Shown: positions 47,523-56,487, counted from the first letter of the stretch. The stretch: DNA of 64,000 bases from Methylobacterium platani (GCF_001653715.1 NZ_LWHQ01000013.1:55548-119547); one strand, 5' to 3'. A program made the numbers and translations. Notes: generated from the sequence alone by a model not told the origin.

Positions 47523-48350
47523 GTGACGGGTTTGATGGCAGGCAGGCGCGGCCTCGTGATGGGCGTCGCGAACGACCACTCCATCGCCTGGGGCATCGCC
47601 CGGGCCCTGGCGGCCCAGGGAGCCGAACTGGCCTTCACCTACCAGGGCGAGGCGCTGGGGCGCCGGGTCGGGCCGCTGGCCAAGACCCTCGGCTCCTCCC
47701 TGGTGGTCCCCTGCGACGTCGAGGACCTCGCCTCCGTCGACGCGACCTTCGCGGCCCTCGACGAGGCCTGGCCCGAGGGCTTCGACTTCGTCGTCCACGC
47801 CATCGGCTTCTCCGACAAGGCGCAGCTCAAGGGCCGCTACGTCGACGCCACCACCCGGGAGAACTTCTCCCGCACGATGGTGATCTCGTGCTTCTCCTTC
47901 ACGGAGATCGCCCAGCGGGCGGCCAAGCGCCTGCGCCCCGGGGCTGCGCTGCTGACGCTGACCTATGGCGGCGCGACCCGCGTCATGCCGAACTACAACG
48001 TCATGGGCCTCGCCAAGGCGGCGCTCGAGGCCTCGGTGCGCTACCTCGCGGCCGATCTCGGGCCGCAGGGGATCCGGGTCAACGCGCTCTCGGCCGGCCC
48101 GGTCCGGACGCTCGCCGGCGCCGGCATCGCCGATGCGCGGCTGATGTACAACCACCAGGCCGCCCACGCCCCCCTGCGCCGCACCGCGACCCTCGACGAC
48201 ATCGGCGGCTCGGCCCTCTACCTGCTCTCGCCGCTCTCGGGCAGCGTCACCGGCGAGGTCCACTTCGTCGATTCGGGCTACAACATCATCTCGATGCCGC
48301 GGCCGGACGTGCTGAAGGCGCAGGACGCCGCGGGCGTGACCGACGCCTGA
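47523..48350 (+). CDS. fabI: enoyl-ACP reductase FabI
   Basis: NADH-dependent reductase for the last step of each fatty-acid elongation round. The GTG start at 47523 has GGAGG seven bases upstream; 275 residues. The cofactor loop reads GVANDHSIAWGIARALAAQG. The catalytic Tyr and Lys are in PNYNVMGLAKAALEASVRYL (Tyr-x6-Lys). RVNALSAGPVRTLAG is the FabI substrate-loop region. It is the classical triclosan- and isoniazid-related fold. It follows a strong terminator after fabB, so it may be transcribed separately. Confidence 0.95.
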   Translation: MTGLMAGRRGLVMGVANDHSIAWGIARALAAQGAELAFTYQGEALGRRVGPLAKTLGSSLVVPCDVEDLASVDATFAALDEAWPEGFDFVVHAIGFSDKAQLKGRYVDATTRENFSRTMVISCFSFTEIAQRAAKRLRPGAALLTLTYGGATRVMPNYNVMGLAKAALEASVRYLAADLGPQGIRVNALSAGPVRTLAGAGIADARLMYNHQAAHAPLRRTATLDDIGGSALYLLSPLSGSVTGEVHFVDSGYNIISMPRPDVLKAQDAAGVTDA

Positions 48351-48390
48351 GGCGGCGAACGGGGACCGCAGGCTCCCCGCGACGGGATCG

Positions 48391-48420
48391 ACCGCGCCGG
48401 AGCACTCCTCCCGGCGCGGT
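48391..48420. terminator. hairpin between convergent fabI and hydrolase genes
   Basis: ACCGCGCCGG pairs perfectly with CCGGCGCGGT across a 10-nt loop, midway between the stops of the two convergent genes. No T-run on either side. Confidence 0.6.
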
Positions 48421-48431
48421 ATCCGACCCGA

Positions 48432-49388
48432 TCAGAGTTCCATCAGGTCGCGGCCGACGACGATCTCGCCCTTGAAGTGCGGCCGCACCGCGTCGAGCCA
48501 GACCTCGTCCTTGATGAACGGATAGCCGCCTGGCACGAAATGCGACAGGACCAGCGTCTTGACGCCGGCCTCGGTCGCGACGCGCCCGACCTCCTCGGTG
48601 GTGGTGTGGCTGGCGATCAGGTGCTCGCGCAGGGTCTTGGCGTTGGGCTCGGTGGCGATCAGCTTCTCGAGCTCGGGCAGGTACATGACCTCGTGGACGA
48701 GGACGTCGGCGCCCTTGGCGAGCGCGATCAGGTTCGGCGAGTAGCGGGTGTCGCCCGAGATCACGATCGAGCGGTCGGGGCAGTCGAAGCGGTACGCGAA
48801 GGCCGGCTCGACCGGCGGATGCTGGACCAGGGCCGCCGTCACGGTGACGCGCGCGTCGCGCATCACCGGGCCGGGCCCTGTGATCTCGTGCGGCACGATC
48901 AGGTCGGCGAGCGGCGGGCGCCCCTCGTCGGCCATCCGGGTCCTGATGTCGTAGTCGTTGAGGTCGAGGAACTGGCGCGTCATCCGGGCGAGCGGCGGCG
49001 GCCCGTAGGTGTCGACCCGGTGGGCGAGGTCGGTCGCCCAGGCGAGCAGGAGCACGTTGCCGTAATCGGCGTTGTGGTCCGAATGCTGGTGGGTGAGGAA
49101 CACCGAGTCGAGCGAGCCGAGCTTCAGCTTGGCCAGCACCATCTGCCGCCCTGTCCCGTTCCCGGCATCGACCAGGTAGGTGTGCCCGTCGACGACGATC
49201 GCCTGGGCCGGCGCCGCCCGGTTCGGCTTCGGCGTCGGGCCGCCGGCCGTCCCGAGCAGGATCAGCCGCGAGCGGCGCGGGGCGGGCGCGGGCGTCTGCG
49301 AGGCCGCTCCCGTGACGGCGAGCGCGCCCATCGCCGCGCTGCCGCCGAGGAGCGTCCTGCGGGTCGGAGAAAGCGTGTGGTCGGGCAT
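48432..49388 (-). CDS. Tat-exported metallo-beta-lactamase-fold hydrolase
   Basis: Zinc hydrolase related to the RNase Z/arylsulfatase-like branch of the metallo-beta-lactamase fold. From ATG at 49388 it is 318 residues. The twin-arginine signal is SPTRRTLLGGSAAMGALAVT, so it should fold before export to the periplasm. Metal ligands are in FLTHQHSDHNADYG (HxHxDH), SGDTRYSPNL and the C-terminal histidines in ASHTTTEEVG and VLSHFVPGG. Export makes an RNA substrate unlikely. The true substrate is unknown and the neighbours give no hint. Confidence 0.85.
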   Translation of the reverse strand: MPDHTLSPTRRTLLGGSAAMGALAVTGAASQTPAPAPRRSRLILLGTAGGPTPKPNRAAPAQAIVVDGHTYLVDAGNGTGRQMVLAKLKLGSLDSVFLTHQHSDHNADYGNVLLLAWATDLAHRVDTYGPPPLARMTRQFLDLNDYDIRTRMADEGRPPLADLIVPHEITGPGPVMRDARVTVTAALVQHPPVEPAFAYRFDCPDRSIVISGDTRYSPNLIALAKGADVLVHEVMYLPELEKLIATEPNAKTLREHLIASHTTTEEVGRVATEAGVKTLVLSHFVPGGYPFIKDEVWLDAVRPHFKGEIVVGRDLMEL

Positions 49389-49518
49389 GGAATCGTCCGC
49401 GAATGACCCAACGTCGGGCAAGCCCCCGCTCGTTCAGGAACCGGCGCGTCCCGTCAAGGTGGCGGGACGGTCCTGGCGCGACGATGCCGGGCGTCCTCTC
49501 CGGGGAGCGGTCCCCGGA

Positions 49519-51516
49519 TCACGCCGTCGCGCGCGCGGTACGGCCGAACATCCGTGACCACAGCCCGCTCGCGATCGCGGACTTGTCGAGATCGTGGATG
49601 TCCTGCGAGTAGGCCCCGGTATAGAGCTTGACGATCATGCGGTCGCGGCACTCGCCGTCGAGGGCGTAGCTGAACCTCATCGCGTAGCGGCGCGAGGCGA
49701 GGCGGGAGACCTTCTCGATCGTGCAGCGCAGGTGGGGGAAGCGCTCCATCTCGAGGATGACCGCGTCGCCGGCCTGCGCGGTCGGCGCGGTGTCGAACTC
49801 GACGATGCCGCCTTCGAGCGAGAGGCTGGTGACCCGGCCGGCGAGGGCCCCGTCCTCGGACTCGATCCGGGCCGCCTCGTCGGTCGCGAAGCTGTCGAGG
49901 AGCGGGCGCGGCTTCTCGAAGCAGATCAGGGCCGCCACCATCAGGACCGCGATGTTGACGACCGCCCAGTAGGCCGAGACGACCGAGAACTCGCCCTCGC
50001 CGATCCGCGACCATTCCGGGACGATGTTGACGACGAGGCCGAGGGCGGTGACGGCGATCCAGAACGCGATCGAGAAGAAGGTGTAGGCGTCGAACTCCGA
50101 TTCCTCGTTGCCGGACCCCTTGGGCGTCACCCGGAACGGCGTGCCGAACGGCTTGACCAGGCTGGAGAGCACGACCGGCAACATGCGGAAGGTGGCGAAG
50201 GCGCCGACCGCCGAGGAGACCAGCGGCAGGTAGCGCGTCGGGGTGAGCCAGCCCATCAGGAGGAAGTAGGCGGCCAGCACCGGCAGCTGGTACCAGACGA
50301 TGTCCTGCGTCCCGGTGAAGTAGAGCGGCGCCGCACCGGTCCAGAGATAGACTGCGGGCACCACCAGGATGACGAAGCGCACCGTGTACTGGACGAGCCA
50401 GGACAGCGGCAGGAACATGAACCGCTGGAACAGGGTCAGGCCCGGCCCGCGCAGCGGCCCGTTATGCAGGTAGATCGTCTGGATGCCGCCCCGGCACCAG
50501 CGGCCGCGCTGGATGAAGTAGCCCTTCAGGTTCTCGGCCGCGAGGCCCATCGACAGGCGCTCGTTGAGGTAGCGCGTCTTGTAGCCCCGGTTGAGCAGCG
50601 CCAGGGTGGTGAGCAGGTCCTCGGTGATCGAATCGTGCGGGAAGCCGCCGATCTCCTCGACCGCCGACCGCCGCGCGATCGAGCACGAGCCGCAGCAGAA
50701 GCTGACGTCCCAGGCGTCTCGGCTCGCCGCCATCTCGTCGAAGAACAGGCGCTGCTCGTCCGGCCACACCGTCTCGAGGCTGAGGTTGGACTGGACCGGA
50801 TCCTTGTTGAAGAAGTGCTGCGGCGTCTGGACGATGCCGATCGTCGGGTCCTCGAAGAACGGCACCGTGCGGCGCAGGAAGCTGCGATAGGGCACGAAGT
50901 CGGCGTCGAAGATCGCGATGAACTCTCCCGACGAGACGGTCAGGCCGTTGTTCATGTTGCCGGCCTTGGCGTGCGAATTGTCCGGCCGTGTGACGTGGAC
51001 GACGCCCTTCGACTCGCAATACTCCTTCAGCCAGGAGCGCCGCTTGTCGTCCAGCACGTAGACCGTGAGCTTGTCGCGCGGGTAGTCGAGGGCCAGCGCA
51101 CCGACGATGGTGCGCTCGAGGACGTCGATCGGCTCGTTGTAGGTCGGGATGAACACGTCGACCGTCGGCAGATCGGCGGCGCTCCGGGTGAAGAACGTCG
51201 CCTCGCGCCGGTCCGCTTCGGCGCTGCGGTCGACGTAGCGGCTCATCGCGACGAGGAACAGCAGGATGTCGGCGAAGGCGCCGAGTTCGACGAGGAAGAC
51301 GAACCACGTCCAGACGAAGCCGAAGCTCCAGTCGACCGGATGGGCCAGCACCGTCGCGAAGAACCGCCACGTCGTGTAGCGCAGGGCGACCGCGAGCACG
51401 AACAGGCAGGTGATCGCCCGCGACCACGTCCTGTCCCTCGGCCAGTTGAGGCTGAAGATGAAGAAGAACGCGACGACGACCAGGGTCGGGGCGAGGCTTA
51501 CGAGATGCTGAACCAT
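49519..51516 (-). CDS. cellulose-synthase-like glycosyltransferase with PilZ-like tail
   Basis: Processive family-2 glycosyltransferase that should polymerise and export a polysaccharide across the inner membrane. The 665 residues have N-terminal helices (about 1-100) and a catalytic domain with VLDDKRRSW, the DADF motif, TEDLLT and QRGRW: the complete D,D,D,QxxRW set. A multi-helix channel follows, and a cytoplasmic C-terminal domain (about 560-650) resembles PilZ, with VTSLSLEGGIVEF as the [N/S]xSxxG motif. The usual PilZ RxxxR arginines are not clear. The start overlaps the upstream HlyD-like gene by 19 bp. Product could be cellulose-like, mannan or another beta-glucan. Confidence 0.88.
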   Translation of the reverse strand: MVQHLVSLAPTLVVVAFFFIFSLNWPRDRTWSRAITCLFVLAVALRYTTWRFFATVLAHPVDWSFGFVWTWFVFLVELGAFADILLFLVAMSRYVDRSAEADRREATFFTRSAADLPTVDVFIPTYNEPIDVLERTIVGALALDYPRDKLTVYVLDDKRRSWLKEYCESKGVVHVTRPDNSHAKAGNMNNGLTVSSGEFIAIFDADFVPYRSFLRRTVPFFEDPTIGIVQTPQHFFNKDPVQSNLSLETVWPDEQRLFFDEMAASRDAWDVSFCCGSCSIARRSAVEEIGGFPHDSITEDLLTTLALLNRGYKTRYLNERLSMGLAAENLKGYFIQRGRWCRGGIQTIYLHNGPLRGPGLTLFQRFMFLPLSWLVQYTVRFVILVVPAVYLWTGAAPLYFTGTQDIVWYQLPVLAAYFLLMGWLTPTRYLPLVSSAVGAFATFRMLPVVLSSLVKPFGTPFRVTPKGSGNEESEFDAYTFFSIAFWIAVTALGLVVNIVPEWSRIGEGEFSVVSAYWAVVNIAVLMVAALICFEKPRPLLDSFATDEAARIESEDGALAGRVTSLSLEGGIVEFDTAPTAQAGDAVILEMERFPHLRCTIEKVSRLASRRYAMRFSYALDGECRDRMIVKLYTGAYSQDIHDLDKSAIASGLWSRMFGRTARATA

Positions 51517-52733
51517 AGGCTCTTCACCCAGTTCAGGAGCTGATGCCGCCGGGTGGCGCGGGCGATCCGGACCTGCACCGAGCGGCCGACCTGGCAGAAA
51601 TTCGCGAAGTCGCGCTGCATGGCGTTCGGTTCGAGGGCGACGCGGATGCGGGCGCTCTTGCCGCGGCTCTCCGGCAGGACCGCCGCGAGCACCAGCTCCT
51701 CCACCGCCGCGCTCGACCCGCGCACCGACAGCACGGTGCCGAGGATGATCTGGCTGCTGCCGAGACGGCGCACCTCGGCCGTCGCGCCGGGCCGGATGTC
51801 GTCGTAATCGACCTCGTTGACCAGGATGTCGACGAAGAGGTCGCGGCAATCGAGCAGGCGCGTCAGCTCGTTGCCGACGACGACGTTCGACCCGGCCACC
51901 ACGTTGTTGCGCCAGATCACGCCGTCGAAGGGAACGCGGACGATCGCCGTCGAGAGCCGGTCGTTGCGCTCGCGCTCGAGGTCCATCTGGTGCTCGAGCT
52001 GCTGGATGCGGGCGCGCTCGGCCCGGGCCTGCATCTGCACGTTGGCGAGCTGGATCGCGACCTCGTCCTGGCGTTGCTGCGAGTACGGCACGTCGTTGCG
52101 GCCCTCGCCGACGAAGGTGCCCTTGCGCAACGCCTCCAGCTGCCGGGTCAGGCGCTCGAGGTCGGCCTTGGCGATCGCCTGCTCGCTCGCGGCCGCCACC
52201 GAGGCGGCCCGGGCCTGCTCGACGGAGCTGCCGGCGACGACGCCGGTCGCACCGAGCGTCGTCTTGCGGACGAGGTCGGCCTGCGCCGAGACCTGCTGGG
52301 CCTGCGCCGCCGTGATCCGCTGCTGGCGGATGACGATCTCCTGCTGGATGCCGGTGATGCTGGCCTGCTGATACTCCTTCAGCCGTCCCGCGAGATCGCC
52401 CTTGATGGCGGTGAGCGAGGCGATCTGGCCTTCGAGTGCGCGCAACCGCTCGCGGGTCGCGCCGAGATCCGCTTCCAGCTGCGCCTCGGCCGTCCGGGCG
52501 ATGCGCTCGTTCCTGATCCGGAAGAGCTGCTCGCCCTCGGGGACGGCGGTGCCGACCTTCGGCGGCGTCGCCGAGACGACGCCCTCGATCGGCGCGGCGA
52601 TCACGGTGAAGCGGGCATTCACCGTCCCGTCGAGGCTGGTATAGCCGGTGACGGCCGGCAAGATCGCCAGGATGGCCGCCCCAAGCAGCAGCACACCGAT
52701 GAGGATGCGCATCACCCGGCTGTTCCACAGCAT
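51498..52733 (-). CDS. HlyD-like periplasmic adaptor of the glycosyltransferase
   Basis: Membrane-fusion-type protein of 411 residues. An N-terminal helix (ILIGVLLLGAAILAILPAVT) anchors it; the rest is periplasmic. The lipoyl half TVIAAPIEGVVSATPPKVGT precedes a long coiled coil (about residues 80-260), and the second half VPFDGVIWRNNVVAGSNVVV a beta-barrel. It overlaps the glycosyltransferase gene by 19 bp, so the two are translated together. This pairing resembles the alginate Alg44/Alg8 and similar synthase-adaptor pairs. It probably guides the polymer through the periplasm. Confidence 0.85.
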   Translation of the reverse strand: MLWNSRVMRILIGVLLLGAAILAILPAVTGYTSLDGTVNARFTVIAAPIEGVVSATPPKVGTAVPEGEQLFRIRNERIARTAEAQLEADLGATRERLRALEGQIASLTAIKGDLAGRLKEYQQASITGIQQEIVIRQQRITAAQAQQVSAQADLVRKTTLGATGVVAGSSVEQARAASVAAASEQAIAKADLERLTRQLEALRKGTFVGEGRNDVPYSQQRQDEVAIQLANVQMQARAERARIQQLEHQMDLERERNDRLSTAIVRVPFDGVIWRNNVVAGSNVVVGNELTRLLDCRDLFVDILVNEVDYDDIRPGATAEVRRLGSSQIILGTVLSVRGSSAAVEELVLAAVLPESRGKSARIRVALEPNAMQRDFANFCQVGRSVQVRIARATRRHQLLNWVKSLWFSIS

Positions 52734-53247
52734 TCCTGAAACCCCGATCGTCTCCTTTTGTCGAAAATAACGGGTACGGTGAGGATTGGTTTCAGCCTTC
52801 GATACTTAAGAATTTAATTTAATATCATCGTATATTGTAGAAATACGACGAAAATTTCATTTTGACAATGGTCCGTGCTTCACGCAACGTGCGCCTTGCA
52901 TCGATCAGCAGGATGTTCGTAAAAACTAAGCTGAGAAATCAAGAGCCGATGGCTTCAGTTGCGATATCGAAAAACAATCAGTGATTGCATTTCAAGGCGG
53001 GTGACAACGCCGATCCACGCGACCATGCGCCAAGATCGACCCGAACGGCGTGCGGTATCGCCGGGCGCGACGATCTTCGGCCGGGGATGGCGGATGGCGT
53101 CCCGCTCCGCGGCGATCTTTGCGACATCTGTGCCGCGTCGCTGCTGATCGGACGGACCGCCGGTCGTCGGCGCGCCTCGCATCGCCGAACCTTGCGGTCG
53201 CACCCGCGCCGGTCGTCGGCGCGCCGGCGGGGGCCGGGCCCCTCCCC
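52734..53247. other. 514-bp stretch upstream of the polysaccharide pair
   Basis: No gene seen. 52760-52980 is strongly AT-rich and should hold the promoter of the minus-strand adaptor-synthase pair. It contains a partial inverted repeat TCGTAT/ATACGA at 52828-52848. The part 53000-53240 is GC-rich again and shows nothing I can name; it includes the end of the HD-GYP transcript. Confidence 0.4.
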
Positions 53248-54297
53248 TCACGCCGCCCGGTCGGCGGGCCTCTCCTCCACCAGGGCGACCACGTCCTCCC
53301 AGCGCGACAGGAAGGCGGCGACGCAGTCCGGGTCGAAATGCGAGCCCGACTGCTCCTCGAGGAAGCGGCGCGCCCGCTCCAGCGGCCAGCCGGGCTTGTA
53401 GACCCGGGCCGAGATCAGGGCGTCGAACACGTCGGCGACGGCGGTGATGCGGCCGGGCAGCGGGATCTCGGTGCCCTTGAGGCCCTGCGGGTAGCCGGCG
53501 CCGTCCCAGCGCTCGTGATGGGTCAGCGCGATCTCGGCGGCGAGCCGCAGCAGGCGCGACGGGCTGTCGTGCAGCATGCGGTAGCCGCGCAGGGCGTGCT
53601 GCATCATCTCGCAGCGCTCCGGCTCGGTCAGCGGCCCGGGCTTGCGCAGGATGCTGTCGGCGACGCCGATCTTGCCGATGTCGTGCATGGTGGAGGCGAG
53701 CGCGATGTCGTTGCCCTCCTCCTCCGACAGGCCGAGCCCGTCGGCGATGGCGAGCACGCAGCCGGCCACCCGGGTCAGGTGGTCGCCGGCCTGGTCGTCG
53801 CGGAACTCGGCCGCCAGCATCAGCCGGCGGATGATCTCGCGCTCGCGCTCCTGGCTCTCGGCGGCCGCGCGCTCGACCTCGCGGGCGAGCGTCCGGGCCT
53901 GGCTCTCCACCGCGCCCTGCGCGCGGGCGAGCGCGATCAGGTTGCGGCCGCGCAGGGCGAGGTCCGATTCGTCGAACGGCGCCGCCACCACGTCGGTGGC
54001 GCCGGCCTCCAGGGCGCGGCGGCGCATCTCGGCCGGGTCGCCGTCGGCGAGGAGCAGGATCGAGGACCGGGCGAGGTGGGGCCGCAGGCGCAGGGAGCGG
54101 ATCAGCGCCGTCGCGTCGAGGCCCGGCCCGGATTCGATCAGGACGAGATCCGCCGCGTGCCGCGCGAGGACATCCAGCGCCGCGCCGGCCGTCGGCACGA
54201 CGAGGACCGGCAGGCCCGCCGCGAACAGCCGCGTCAGCCCGCCGGGATCGGGCCGGGCCGTGACGACCACGACGGCGGGATCGGCTGCATGGGTCAT
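53248..54297 (-). CDS. HD-GYP c-di-GMP phosphodiesterase with degenerate receiver
   Basis: Predicted cytoplasmic phosphodiesterase that breaks down cyclic di-GMP. From ATG at 54297 (AAAGGAC upstream) it is 349 residues. A receiver-like domain (about 1-120) lacks the phosphoacceptor Asp (LVLIESGPG where LVLLDV is usual) and the switch Lys (VAAPF for KPF). A short coiled coil links it to the HD-GYP domain with HDIGKIGVAD and HHERWDGAGYPQGLKG, both motifs intact. It lies downstream of the polysaccharide-synthase region and may control it, which is inference. Confidence 0.88.
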   Translation of the reverse strand: MTHAADPAVVVVTARPDPGGLTRLFAAGLPVLVVPTAGAALDVLARHAADLVLIESGPGLDATALIRSLRLRPHLARSSILLLADGDPAEMRRRALEAGATDVVAAPFDESDLALRGRNLIALARAQGAVESQARTLAREVERAAAESQEREREIIRRLMLAAEFRDDQAGDHLTRVAGCVLAIADGLGLSEEEGNDIALASTMHDIGKIGVADSILRKPGPLTEPERCEMMQHALRGYRMLHDSPSRLLRLAAEIALTHHERWDGAGYPQGLKGTEIPLPGRITAVADVFDALISARVYKPGWPLERARRFLEEQSGSHFDPDCVAAFLSRWEDVVALVEERPADRAA

Positions 54298-54575
54298 GGT
54301 CCCCGGATGTCCTTTCCGAACCGGATGATGGCTCAAACTGCCGCAATTTGATAAAGCATTCTTTAAGCTTCGACACCACCAGGGCACCCTGCCGGTTGTG
54401 CTGTGCCCTTGCGTAAATCCTTGGTGCCGAACCGCTTTCCTTGCCCGGACCGACGAATGGCGGAGGAGTGCTTAGAGCGTTGCCCGACGAGGCGGATACC
54501 GCTTCGTCGAGAAGAAAACGCGGCAAGATCAAAGACCTGGAGCGCTGCCGGATCGCCGCGCGATCGGGCGGCGCC

Positions 54576-55097
54576 CTAGATGGTGAAATCGGGGCCGGCC
54601 CGGGGGCCGGCGACCGCGGCGGCCTCGGCCCGGCCGCAGAGATCCTCCACCGTGACCGAATCGAGCGCTGCAAGGTAGGCGCCGGCCGCCTCCGCCACCA
54701 GGGGCGCGACGACGAGGTCGGCGAGAGTCCCGGAGCCGCCCCCGGACTCACCGCCCCCGGACTCGCCGCCCTCCTCCCGCGCGCCCATCGCCAGCACCGC
54801 CCGGGCGATGTCCCCGGCGCTGATGCGGCGGCGCTCGCGGGCGAGCTCGTAGCCGCCATGCGGCCCGCGCAGGCCCTTGAGCAGGCCGTGATGCACCAGC
54901 GCCTGCAGCACCGCCTCGAGGTGGCGCGGCGGCAGGGCGTGGCGGACGGCCAGCGCCTTGGCGCTCACCGGCTGGGGCCGCGCGTGGAGCGCGATGTCGA
55001 CCATCGCGGCGAGCGCCAGCGCGAGGCGCGGCGGCGCCAGCGGCGAGCCCGCGGCCGGCCGGTGCGGGCCGGCGGGATGAGGCGCCGTCGCGTCCAA
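54576..55097 (-). CDS. Rrf2-family transcription regulator
   Basis: DNA-binding regulator with a winged helix: ALAAMVDIALHARPQPVSAK, then LEAVLQALVHHGLLKGLRGP and HGGYELARERRRIS. I start at TTG 55097, preceded by GAGGG and eight bases after the dut stop; 173 residues. Only one cysteine is present (DLCGRAEAA), so it cannot hold the three-Cys iron-sulfur cluster of IscR or NsrR. A flexible insert EEGGESGGGESGGGSG splits the C-terminal part. It is last in gntR-citE-dut-rrf2. Signal unknown. Confidence 0.8.
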   Translation of the reverse strand: MDATAPHPAGPHRPAAGSPLAPPRLALALAAMVDIALHARPQPVSAKALAVRHALPPRHLEAVLQALVHHGLLKGLRGPHGGYELARERRRISAGDIARAVLAMGAREEGGESGGGESGGGSGTLADLVVAPLVAEAAGAYLAALDSVTVEDLCGRAEAAAVAGPRAGPDFTI

Positions 55098-55105
55098 GCG
55101 CGCCC

Positions 55106-55621
55106 TCAGCCGTGCCCGGTGGAGCCGAAGCCGCCGGCGCCGCGCGCCTCGGCCGCGCCGTCCATCGCGGGAAACGCCTCGACCACCCGCAGCGACGGTC
55201 GCACCACCCGGGTGAAGACGAGCTGCGCGATGCGCTCGCCCGGCCGGACCGTGAGGGGGGCGGTGCCCGGCGGGTTGCGGTTCCAGGCCGAGATCATCAG
55301 CGGGCCCTCGTAATCGGCGTCGATCACCCCGACGGTGTTGCCGAGCACCAGCCCGTCGCGATGGCCGAGCCCGGAGCGCGGCGCCACCAGGGCGCACCAA
55401 CCGGGGTCGCGGATCGCCAGGGCGAAGCCGGCCGGGATCAGCACCGCTGGCGCCTGCGGTTCGAGGGTCGCGGGCGCGTCGAGGCAGGCATGGAGGTCGA
55501 GCCCTGCTGCCAGCGCCGAGCCCCAGCGCGGAAAGCCCCACCCGGGCAGGCGTGGATCGAGGATCCGCACCGCCACGTCGAGACCGCTCTCGGCGTGGGC
55601 TGTCATGGCGGGACTGTTCAT
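55106..55621 (-). CDS. dut: dUTP diphosphatase
   Basis: Hydrolyses dUTP to dUMP and pyrophosphate, keeping uracil out of DNA and feeding dTMP synthesis. From ATG at 55621, which overlaps the upstream citE-like stop by four bases (ATGA), it is 171 residues. Conserved motifs are AGLDLHAC, APRSGLGHRDG, GNTVGVIDADYEG with the catalytic Asp, and RIAQLVFTRV; the C-terminal P-loop-like GAGGFGSTG closes the site. The enzyme is a typical homotrimer. It is coupled to an unrelated citE-like gene, which is odd. Confidence 0.93.
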   Translation of the reverse strand: MNSPAMTAHAESGLDVAVRILDPRLPGWGFPRWGSALAAGLDLHACLDAPATLEPQAPAVLIPAGFALAIRDPGWCALVAPRSGLGHRDGLVLGNTVGVIDADYEGPLMISAWNRNPPGTAPLTVRPGERIAQLVFTRVVRPSLRVVEAFPAMDGAAEARGAGGFGSTGHG

Positions 55622-56487
55622 ACCTTGCCGCCCGGGCGAACGCCCACCGCCTCGGCGAGCGCCACGAGCCGGCGCGCCTCGTCGGCCTCGCGCCGCAGGA
55701 CCGTGCGGCCGAGATGGGCGAGACCCGCCTGGCCCCGGTTCTCCGGCGCGTCGAAGGCCGCGACCAGGGCGCGGGCCGCGGCCAGCGCGTCCGGATCGGG
55801 CGAGAAGGCCGCCTCCGCCCGGCGCGCGCCGGCGGCCGCGGTCACCACCGCCCCGTCGAAGCCGAGGCCGCGGGCGCGGCCGATATCGAGGCGATCGGCG
55901 GGATCGAGCAGCACGTCGAGGTCGTGGGCACGGGCGGCGGCGAGCGACGTGGCGAGCCAGGCGAGCAGCGGCCCGGCCTCCGGCGCGCCCGGCGGCAGCC
56001 GGCCCTCGCGGGCGAGCGCGCCGGCATCGACGACGAGGCAGGCGAGCCGCGCGTCGACGTCGCGCACCGCGCTCGCCACCGCCTCGGCCGACAGGATGCC
56101 GAGCGGCGTGTCGAGGCAGGCCCAGAGCCGCAGGCGCTCGGGGGCATGGAGCCGGCGCAGGCGGCTGCCGATGCCGGCGAGATCCTCCGGCTCCTCGATG
56201 CGCGGCACCAGTACCGCGTCGGGCCCGGCCTCCGCCACCGCCGCGAGGTCGGCCTCGCCCCAGGGGGTGTCGAGGCCGTTGACCCGCACCACCAGCTCGG
56301 CGGCGGAGAAGCCGCCCGCGCGCAGGGCGGCGGCGAGCAGCGCCCGCCCGCCCTCCTTGTCGGCGGGGGGAAGCGAATCGGCGAGGTCGAGGATCAGGGC
56401 GTCGGCGGGCTCGGACCGGGCCGCCGCGAGGGCGGTCGCGGTGGCCGGCACCAGGAGGGCGCTGCGGCGGGGGCGGATGTCGGTCAT
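55618..56487 (-). CDS. CitE-like (HpcH/HpaI) protein with altered metal site
   Basis: A 289-residue TIM-barrel protein of the citrate-lyase-beta/CoA-ester-lyase family, N-terminus RRSALLVPATATALAAARSE. The family carries a Mg2+ site for cleaving malyl- or citramalyl-CoA. Here the usual LDLEDAV is LILDLADSLPPADKE, the ALIET glutamate is an Asp (ACLDTPLGI), and the FG..D aspartate region reads LVVDAGALAREG. PRIEEPEDL and the RVNGLDTPW arginine remain. It may be inactive or have another substrate. It lies 55 bp after gntR and overlaps dut. Confidence 0.8.
   Translation of the reverse strand: MTDIRPRRSALLVPATATALAAARSEPADALILDLADSLPPADKEGGRALLAAALRAGGFSAAELVVRVNGLDTPWGEADLAAVAEAGPDAVLVPRIEEPEDLAGIGSRLRRLHAPERLRLWACLDTPLGILSAEAVASAVRDVDARLACLVVDAGALAREGRLPPGAPEAGPLLAWLATSLAAARAHDLDVLLDPADRLDIGRARGLGFDGAVVTAAAGARRAEAAFSPDPDALAAARALVAAFDAPENRGQAGLAHLGRTVLRREADEARRLVALAEAVGVRPGGKV

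Noticed and set aside
54720..54790. Iron-sulfur Rrf2 regulator (IscR/NsrR type)
   Set aside because: Only one cysteine is present in the protein; the three-cysteine cluster motif is absent.
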